A program made the position numbers and the translations under genes. This document shows positions 56,864 through 64,000 of a DNA stretch of 64,000 nucleotides, in pieces. Below the pieces are notes generated by a model. That model did no database searches. It had not been told where the DNA came from and worked only from the letters and a program-made list of their open reading frames with translations. How positions within the stretch are numbered: position 1 is the first letter of the stretch; each line of letters starts with the position of its first letter. Source of the DNA: Volutella citrinella (taxonomy: Eukaryota > Ascomycota > Sordariomycetes > Hypocreales > Nectriaceae); NCBI GenBank assembly GCA_034401135.1, contig JAWZSP010000005.1:4402001-4466000 (forward strand), read 5' to 3'.

Positions 56864-58093
56864 TCACTGGAACGTACATGTATGATCTGTATCTCTTGGC
56901 GAATGTTTTTTTTTTGGCGAATTTTGCAGTCTTCTTGGCGTCAAGGGCTGTGAATTGTACATGATGTTATTTTGTACATGGTTTGTACAGACATGACTTG
57001 GAACGAGAGCGTTGGTGGTTGACACACAACGAATGAAGATTCTAATGCCCGAATCTAGGCTTTATCTTGGGATCCAGGAGTATCTCGTCTCTGACGTTTC
57101 AAGGCACCGGCCTTGAAGCATTTAATATTAATAAGAAGTCGTAATTTTCATCAATGACAAGCCTCCACCTCGGCAGTCCTTCATCAGCCAGTTCCCTCAT
57201 TTCATTAGCCCAATGCCAGTACATACCATTGGATTCGACGCTACGTTTCTCGACACCATGGCAACTGGTAAGTTGTATCACACAGCTCGACAGTTGACAT
57301 TGCCTTTTACCCCAACCGCGTCGCCGAGACTCGGCTTGATGCGCACCACGGCTATGGAGCTGGTGCGACACAGAGCTGTCAACCTCAGCAAACCAGAGCC
57401 TCATGATGGCATCCCACTGGCCCCGCGCGGGCCCCAGTCAATGTAGACGACACGGCATGGCATCAAGCGCCCGGACAGCCGACCCCTGCCTTGCCGTGCG
57501 ATCGGGCGCCTCACGTCGGTTCCTGCAATTTTCGCTCCCGCTGGACCACTGTTTCCAATGCGTTTCCCCCCCCGTGTCGATCGCCCAATGGCAATGCACG
57601 GCCCCCCCTGCTCTTCGGTGCTTTGGGGTTTCAAAAGCAGGGTGATACACATCTGCGGGGCCAACCAGAACCTGGACGTCAGCTCAGATCACCCACAAGA
57701 GACCCGTGCGGGTCCTTGTTTCTAGGGCCGTTTCTCTGCGCAATTGTCATGTCATGCCACGGCGCACGGGGCTTTCTTTTTCGACTCTCCCTTTTGTTTC
57801 TCCCCAGCCTTGTCAGCACAACTCACGCTCAGACGTCTAATACCCCGGGGTCATCTGGCCCCGGCAAGACCTGGAGGCCAACCGAAACCTGGATGGACGT
57901 CCTATATCATTATGCAGCCATGTATATTTTACTCGTCGAGTTATAAGTAGACTTGTAAGGCCCGATACCGCCTCCAACCGCTCTTTCTCCTCACTACACT
58001 CCTTTTCCCGAGCTGTGCTCATTCCAGTCTTTTTCTTCGTTGAGCTGTGCTCCCATTTCCCCAATACATTCAAATTATCCTCGATCATTGACA
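56864..58093. other. intergenic region
   Basis: Mannosyltransferase 3' region and promoter of the secreted repeat protein. The short frames show no motif. Nothing recognised. Confidence 0.45.
57942..57947 (+). promoter_or_regulatory. TATA-like element of the secreted repeat protein gene
   Basis: TATAAG lies about 150 nt upstream of ATG 58094 and is followed by a pyrimidine-rich leader, as in well-expressed fungal genes. Confidence 0.45.
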
Positions 58094-59489
58094 ATGAAGT
58101 TCTCTCTTCCTTTGACCGCCCTATTGGGCGCCACCTCTGTCGCTGCCATGCCTTTCCTTGGACGGACCTCCGAGATTGTGCCCCGAGCGGATGGCCGAGT
58201 GCCCGCTAAGATCCGTAAGCTCTCCTTCAACACCCTGGCCGATGCCACGGACTGTTCATTCAAGCTGACAAACTTCAGTCACTGCGCGTGCTACTCCCTG
58301 CAGCGCCTGCAACGACGGTAACCAGGGCGCCAACCAAACCACTGCCCCCGGCTCCGGCGACAGCAAGTATGGCTCCCGCTCGCACCTCTCTTCGCATTGT
58401 AGTTCTAAGATTCTTTCTTTTAGTCTTGTCGTGAGCGTTCTAGACAAGATCCTCGCCGGCGGCGACCTCAAGTCCGGGCTCCTGACCATCCTCAAGGATG
58501 GCAATCTGGCCAAGGACGTTCTGTCCGCCAGTGGCGACGCAACCTTTGTGGCCAACCTCGAGAAGCTCCTCGCCACTGACGGCTTCATCGGCCAGCTCGG
58601 TGGCGTCGTCTTTAACAGTGATTTCCTCGACACGCTCACCAACATGACTGGCAGCACCGACATCAGCGGCCAGATCGGCACTCTCCTCAAGGACCTCCCC
58701 TTCGTCAAGAGCCTCATCTCTGGCCTTGGCAGCGACTCTCTCATCAGCGACGTCAAGGGCAGCCTGGGTACCAACTTTGACCTGGGGGCCATCCTATCCG
58801 GCCTGCTCGGCGACAACAGCTTCCTCAAGTTTATTCTATCACTCATTGGCGGCGGCGAGATCGGCACGGCTGTCAAGTCGCTCCTCGGCGATGACACTTT
58901 CGTCGCCAAGATCCAGGCCCTCCTGATGGACAAGGGCAGCTTCAGCACCAACCTCTCCAGCCTTCTTGGCGACAGCAACCTCATCTCCCACATCTGTGGC
59001 CTGCTTGGTCTCAGCGGCGACGTCACGACCAAGATTGTGGAGCTCTTCCAGGGCGACGGCGACTTTGCTACCAAGCTTGGCTCTCTTCTCGGCGGCTCGT
59101 ACTCTGGAAAGCTCAAGGATATCATCGGTACCGGCAAATTCTCTTCCCTTCTCACCAACTTCCTTGGCTCCGCCAACTTCAACGGTGTCGTCTCGTCCTT
59201 GCTCGATGGTGGCGCCACCATCAAGTCTCTTGCTTCCCTCTTCAACGACGGCGCATTTGGCTCCAAGCTGCACGGCATGCTCTTGACTTTTGCGGAGGGC
59301 GGGTCCTTCGCTGACCTTGTGGGCTCCCTCTTGGGCGACTCGTCATTGCTTGACAGCATCCTCGGCTTCCTGAAGATTGACAGCAACATCATTGATAAGA
59401 TTACCGGCCTGTTTGGTGACAACGGCATCGGCAGCATCTTCAAAGATATTTTTGGAGGTCTCTTCGGATCCAAGTCAAGCAAACACTAA
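58094..59489 (+). CDS. secreted protein built of about 25 cryptic 13-residue repeats
   Basis: Exons are 58094-58214, 58279-58366 and 58424-59489; introns are 64 and 57 nt; 424 aa. A signal peptide (MKFSLPLTALLGATSVAA) is followed by a short linker with a PCSACND cysteine pair and a Thr/Gly/Ser stretch. From about residue 73 to the end, almost everything fits a unit of 12-14 residues, consensus LLGDxxFxxxLxS. Examples are LLGDDTFVAKIQA, LLGDSNLISHICG, LFNDGAFGSKLHG, LLDGGATIKSLAS and LFGDNGIGSIFKD. There are roughly 25 units and only one cysteine among them. The pattern suggests a solenoid or stacked amphipathic helices exposed outside the cell. I do not recognise a family or function. A 408-codon frame on the opposite strand is a by-product of the repetitive, GC-biased codons. 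Confidence 0.8.
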
Positions 59490-59919
59490 GGTGTTCTCCA
59501 TCAGGCTTGGGCTAGACATTGTACAAAGCACGCACTGCGGGGGGAAAATGACCAAAGGGATCTTGATCATTCATGAATAGCACTGCCGTCTACATGTAGA
59601 CAGACACATGTTGGATATCTCAATGCGATCTGTCTTACTAATATAGGACTAAGCCCTAGACAGTGTCGCCAATACAGATTGAGCGTAACTGTTTGACATA
59701 GAGAGAAGCAGAAGCAGCCAGGTCCATCCCCCAAGAATTTACGTACAAAGTGCCGGAGGCTACAGCAATGACATCCGAATTTTACCAAGCAATCGTCAAC
59801 CACTGAGAGCCCTCCAGATGATGAACGCGAACTAGGCCTAGGGCTGTCGGCTGTATGCGACAGGCGAAAAGAGCCAAGGAACAGGTCATTCCATGCTTGG
59901 CTTCTTGCGTACACCATTC
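59490..59919. other. convergent intergenic region
   Basis: Lies between the 3' ends of the repeat-protein gene and the endonuclease-like gene. No gene recognised. Confidence 0.45.
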
Positions 59920-60669
59920 TCACTCTTCCGTTCCCTCAACTGTAGCTGCGGGGGCAGGTGCCTTGGTTTGCGAACGGCGTGGGCGCTTGTGAATGCGGGG
60001 CTGGGGGAAACTAGAAGACTGCAGAAGAGGAGACTGCAGAAGAGGAGACCGCAGAGAAGCCCGAGGAGGTATGTCCCGCATAGCCAGCACAGCCTTGACA
60101 CTGCTGCGAAGCCCAGCTTGATCCCCACTATCCTTCGCAACAGTCCGTCCAGGCACATCGCGCGGCCCGGCTATCTCTCCCAACTTCGTTGGCAGCAAAC
60201 ATTCCTTCTTCGTGCTGCTGGATACGAAGTGGCGGCATGGGTGAAATGTTGTACCATCACTAGTTTGAAGAATAAAGCGCCGTCGACAGGCCCTGCGCGC
60301 GTGATGCTCATGATGTGGTTCGATAACCACGTGGCGTGGATTGAAGCATGCGTCATTATGGCATAGATGCGAAACCTGATAGCTCCGGTCTGATGTTAGG
60401 GGTAGCTGGTGGCCTAGGCCTGCTGCTACAGCCGCGAGTTCATGGGCCCAGACGCGGCTGCCAATATTCTGCTTCTGTTGTATGGAAAGGTAGTCGGACA
60501 AGCATTTAGTTTTTCGAAGATCGAACTTGAAGTAGCTAGTAAGAGGCTTAGAAAACCAACAGTCGAGCTCGCTTCGGGGAAAGTCTGATCGCTGGTTTTT
60601 GAGAAAGTTTTCAGCCCTCCTGGAGTTGAGATGCTTGATTGCGGCGGAGGTGTCTGTCTTGGCTTCCAT
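59920..60669 (-). CDS. His-Me finger endonuclease-like protein (zinc-binding loop of homing endonucleases)
   Basis: Single-exon, 249 aa. The block VSHLCHNDACFNPRHVVIEP followed by HHEHHARRAC matches the zinc-binding, His-Me finger region of I-PpoI-type homing endonucleases (zf-His_Me_endon), which many fungal genomes carry as free-standing genes. In it the His/Cys ligands and the catalytic-type His and Asn are all present. A second Cys/His cluster (FHPCRHFV) follows. The N-terminal 90 residues are basic and lack motifs. The C-terminus is basic and low-complexity with RSPLLQSPLLQS repeats, perhaps a nuclear or DNA-binding tail. Whether it still cuts DNA, is mobile or is domesticated cannot be told from sequence. 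Confidence 0.75.
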   Translation of the reverse strand: MEAKTDTSAAIKHLNSRRAENFLKNQRSDFPRSELDCWFSKPLTSYFKFDLRKTKCLSDYLSIQQKQNIGSRVWAHELAAVAAGLGHQLPLTSDRSYQVSHLCHNDACFNPRHVVIEPHHEHHARRACRRRFILQTSDGTTFHPCRHFVSSSTKKECLLPTKLGEIAGPRDVPGRTVAKDSGDQAGLRSSVKAVLAMRDIPPRASLRSPLLQSPLLQSSSFPQPRIHKRPRRSQTKAPAPAATVEGTEE

Positions 60670-62007
60670 GATGGTGAGCTGGCTCTAATAAATTACAGCC
60701 GTACTGTTTGTTGCCTTGGATGCCTAGAATATCCAATGGTTCAGTCAGAAAGGCTATGAGAAGTTTGAGGAGCCTGCGGAAGTGTGGATGGAAAGAAGAA
60801 GAATTTTCCACGCAGAAGAAACGCCAGCGACGTCTCGTACAGTCCCGAGTAGCTTGGAAACACTCGTCAGTCGTCACCCATCTCTCACATTTGGAGTTCC
60901 ACTTATAAGCAAATCACGAGCTATCATTGGGTCAACGGATGGTCATTTTCTGAGCTGTAGTCCGGTACTCCCTGGAGGGACATGAAAAGCAAAATGAGAA
61001 CGTGACAGAAGATTCGCCCTTCAAATCAACGAGTTGCTCCTGTGTGATGTAATCAGTTGCGCGTTTCTCCTTGGCCTTGATGAGATTGGCGACAAAGTCC
61101 CCAACACCAAGAGTCTCCAGATGTCAAACGCTTCTCTGCTGGATCTCCTGCAGTGTGGAGGAGCTCCAAAACAGGTGGTCTCCACCTATCACGTGACGGA
61201 CTCTCGCAGTCCGCTGTAACCCCTGTCGGTACGCGATTGCAGCACCTCGACACTTCAAGAGAAATATTTACTCAGTGGGTAATTTGCCATCTCTCCCCAA
61301 TAAATCATGACCAACGCAACGCGTGCAGCAAAGCTGAGAACGTGGCCTTGCTGGCCCCTGCTGTGGGATGGGCACGCACAGGGATAATTAATATCAGAAT
61401 GTCGACGCGCCAAACAAGCTAAGCCGAATAGGCGAGCCGACAATGCGCCATCTCCCCAAGCTCCCCCGCTGTGGCGTCAATATTGGGGTGCTACTCAGCG
61501 CTAGTTGGCTAGTCCCTTGTCGACTGGCTGCTATTGATCCGCTTGCGGACGGGCACTGTACTGTAATGGGACTGGCCAGGGGGGATCAGCACGCGACATT
61601 CCGATACATGATTCGACACCAAACCCGGCCGGGGCGACAGGTCGATGGAATTCATTCAGGGGCCAGGGGGGGGGGATCTGAAGTGATTGAGGACTGAGAA
61701 CTTGAGAAGTGTACAGATTCCAAGGCGGGATGGAAACCCACCCGGGATGCAGCGCTATCGAGTCGTTGTGATGCACCGTGCGGCTCTCACTGTGCTACTG
61801 AGTCCTTCAGCCGCACGGTTGGCCTGCCCCTGGGAGTGCCGTGCCGTCTGGACACAGTGCAGTCAGATCCACTGATGTTGCTTTGCTTCCGCCATTCTCT
61901 GCCACTGCTGTCTCTGCTGTGTCGCTCTTTCTGCATCGCCATTCTGCATCGCCTTTCTGCATCGCCTTTCTGCATCGCCGCCTCTCCCTCCACCCACCCC
62001 AGGAGCC
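60670..62007. other. divergent intergenic region
   Basis: About 1.3 kb with the promoters of the endonuclease-like gene and the Cas1-like gene. Only short frames. A four-copy 13-bp repeat lies near its right end. Confidence 0.45.
61929..61980. repeat. 13-bp tandem repeat in the Cas1-like gene leader
   Basis: Four near-perfect copies of TTCTGCATCGCCT end about 28 bp before ATG 62008, most likely in the 5' UTR. Confidence 0.7.
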
Positions 62008-64000
62008 ATGGCCGTGACCACGCGCGAGTTCGTGCAGCGGACTCTGTTGGTTGCCGGCGGCTACCTGTTTCTGCTCGTCGCCCTCTACCACCACTTCTCC
62101 CAGCACGACGACCCCCATCGCTGCCGCGCCCTCCTCGAGACGGGCCGCTGGATCGACCACCCGGACAAGCACGGCCACCGCGCCCCCTTTGAGCAATGGC
62201 AACCCGACGGCTGCATCCTGCACAACTACACCATCGACGATGCCGAGACGTGTCTCCAAGGCCGCCGCGTCGTCACGACGGGCGATGACATGGCCCGCCA
62301 GGTTGCCTGGGGGTTCGGAAGACTGGTACGCAGGCCCCCCATCGTCCGCCCGCTTGGATGCCACCCATGGATTGTGCCGTCTAACAGTGTCGCAGTTTGG
62401 CCAGGTCAAGACAGCCGACGCGCCCACAAACACCCACCAGTCCGACTTCAACATCACCCATCAGGACATTGACATCGACGTCCAGCACCACTGGAACCCT
62501 TTCCAGAAGCTCAACGGCAGCGCTGCCTTCCTCCAGTTCCGCAACGACCTCGACCTCATGCGCCTCGACAGGGAAGAGGAGATCCCTACGGCCGAGCGCC
62601 ACTGCCCCTCCATGATGGCCATTGGCGCCGGCACATGGCTCGCCCGCCCCGAGAACAACAAGACCATGATGGTCGACTTCCCCTACATGATCCACAACAT
62701 CTCCCACATGGTCGGCAACATGACCGATTTCATCACCGCCAAGATGGATCCTATCGAGGGCACCGGCGATCAGCTGGTCTTCATTCCGCCCGCCGGCCCG
62801 TACTACACCGGCCCAGGCGGCACCAAGCACCACCGCTGGGCCGTCAAGAAGCTCCAGAAATGGCTACACGAGAACCAGGACGACATCAAGTTCCCCATCG
62901 CCTGGGCATTCCACAAGGCCATCAAGCGCCAGCCCAAGGTCTGGGCCACCCCCGAGACCAACGGCTACGTCACCAACACCCAGGTCAACAACATGAAGCT
63001 CAACCTCCTGCTCAACCTCCGATGCAACGCCAAGCTCGACCGCCTCAAGGGCTTTCCCTACAGCCGAACCTGCTGTACTGACTATGGTGTCAAGTCCCCC
63101 GTGCAGACGATCCTCATCGCCCTCGCCTGGGTCTATCTCGCCGCGTGCCTGCTCGCGAGCACCGCCGACCTATACGCCCGCCGCGAGATGCCGCGATGGC
63201 AGTGGCTCAACATGAACGTGGCGTCGTTTGCCGTGGCCCTGTTGGCGTGCTACTCTGCCGACCGAACCCACCTGCTCGCCAAGGGCAGCAAGCTGTGGTC
63301 GTACCACGACTACTTCATCCTCCTCACCATCATCATCTTCGTCACCCTGGCCACGGTCCGCGAGCTGACCGCGATGCCCAAGTCAGCCAAGGCATCAGGC
63401 CAATGCTCCGACGAGGCTTTCCTATCGCCATCTCAGACCGAGGAGTGGAAGGGGTGGATGCAAGCCCTCATGCTCATTAGCCATTGGACTGGTGGCCCGC
63501 CCACTACCAGTGGCGTCTCTATGCGTCTGCTCGTTGCCGCCTACCTGTTCCAGACTGGCTACGGCCATGTCACATACTTTCTCACCAAGAAGGACTTTTC
63601 GTTTCACCGAGTCGCCTCGGTGTTGCTGCGACTCAACATTCTTAGCTGCTCCCTGTCATTCTTCATGAACACGAGCTACATGAGCTACTACTTCGCGCCC
63701 CTTGTCAGCTTCTGGTTCCTGGTCATCTACACGACCATGGCCATTCGCCACGAGACGCTCAACGGCACCATGCGCTGGGTGCTGGCCAAGATTGCCGTGT
63801 CTGCCGTGGTCATGGCCCTCGTCATTCACGGGACCCCGCTCCTGAGCTGGCTCTTCACGGTCCTGCGTTGGGCCTTCAAGATCAAGGGTGATGCGGACGA
63901 ATGGGGACGCCGCCTTTCCACCGACTTGCTGATCATCTACGTCGGCATGTTGGTGGGTGTCGCACATGACAATTTCACGGCCGAGATGACCCTCAACCTG
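62008..64000 (+). CDS. Cas1/CASD1-type O-acetyltransferase-like membrane protein, partial
   Basis: Family: Cas1p of Cryptococcus capsule and animal CASD1, Golgi proteins with a lumenal esterase-like domain and a multi-pass acyltransferase part that O-acetylate glycans. Exon 1 is 62008-62325; a 70-nt intron follows; exon 2 starts at 62396 and stays open to the window end, so the C-terminus is missing. An N-terminal anchor is present (LLVAGGYLFLLVALYHHF). The domain entry HPDKHG...FEQWQPDGCILHNY is typical. The block GRRVVTTGDDMARQVAWGF sits where GDS is expected, so the nucleophile Ser appears replaced by Asp at residue 94. The lumenal domain ends near RTCCTDYGVKSP and is followed by at least seven hydrophobic helices. 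Activity may differ from canonical members. Confidence 0.82.

Noticed and set aside
58256..59482. 408-codon open frame opposite the secreted repeat protein
   Set aside because: It mirrors a repetitive, GC3-biased gene with a signal peptide and phase-matched introns on the plus strand; the antisense product is Pro/Ser/Arg-rich without motifs.

Overview
The window is nuclear DNA of a filamentous ascomycete. The genes are GC-rich, have short 50-100 nt introns with GT...CTAAC/CTAAT...AG signals, and include typical Pezizomycotina families (an exocyst Sec5, a GT15 mannosyltransferase, a LaeA-like methyltransferase, SRPK-like and PNP_UDP proteins). A Sordariomycete, most likely Hypocreales, fits best, but this is inferred from gene content only. 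Most gene models below were joined by hand across introns whose reading phases agree. No tRNA, rRNA or CRISPR array was recognised.

Layout. 0-15 kb is mostly housekeeping: a small unknown protein, NAD-dependent glycerol-3-phosphate dehydrogenase, a two-module zinc-binding transcription factor, Sec5, and a large F-box protein. 15-27 kb is looser: a broken SRPK-like kinase, a six-helix membrane protein, a DUF1993 protein, a LaeA-like methyltransferase, a 71-residue three-exon protein, and a small secreted protein that stops 16 bp before a solo LTR. 27-33 kb holds one very large gene (about 1,926 residues) with an N-terminal C2H2 finger and a C-terminal nucleoside-phosphorylase domain. 34-42 kb looks like a compact biosynthetic cluster: P450, a protein resembling the fungal ABA3/alpha-ionylideneethane synthase family, and a second P450 with a 15-bp minisatellite just upstream. 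43-48 kb holds a GPI-type surface protein, an aldoxime dehydratase gene whose central ~650 bp is inverted in place, and an E2 ubiquitin-conjugating enzyme. 48-51 kb is repeat-rich (LTR, simple repeats, gag-like relic). 51-64 kb holds a ten-exon sugar transporter, a sulfotransferase-like protein, a GT15 mannosyltransferase, a secreted protein made almost wholly of ~13-residue repeats, a His-Me finger endonuclease-like gene, and a Cas1-type O-acetyltransferase-like membrane protein cut by the window end.

Most notable are the in-place inversion inside the aldoxime dehydratase gene (45.4-46.6 kb), the P450/ABA3-like/P450 cluster (34-42.3 kb), the secreted 13-residue repeat protein (58.1-59.5 kb), and the zinc finger-PNP giant (27.3-33.3 kb). 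All family assignments are from motif recognition by eye; no database search was run.
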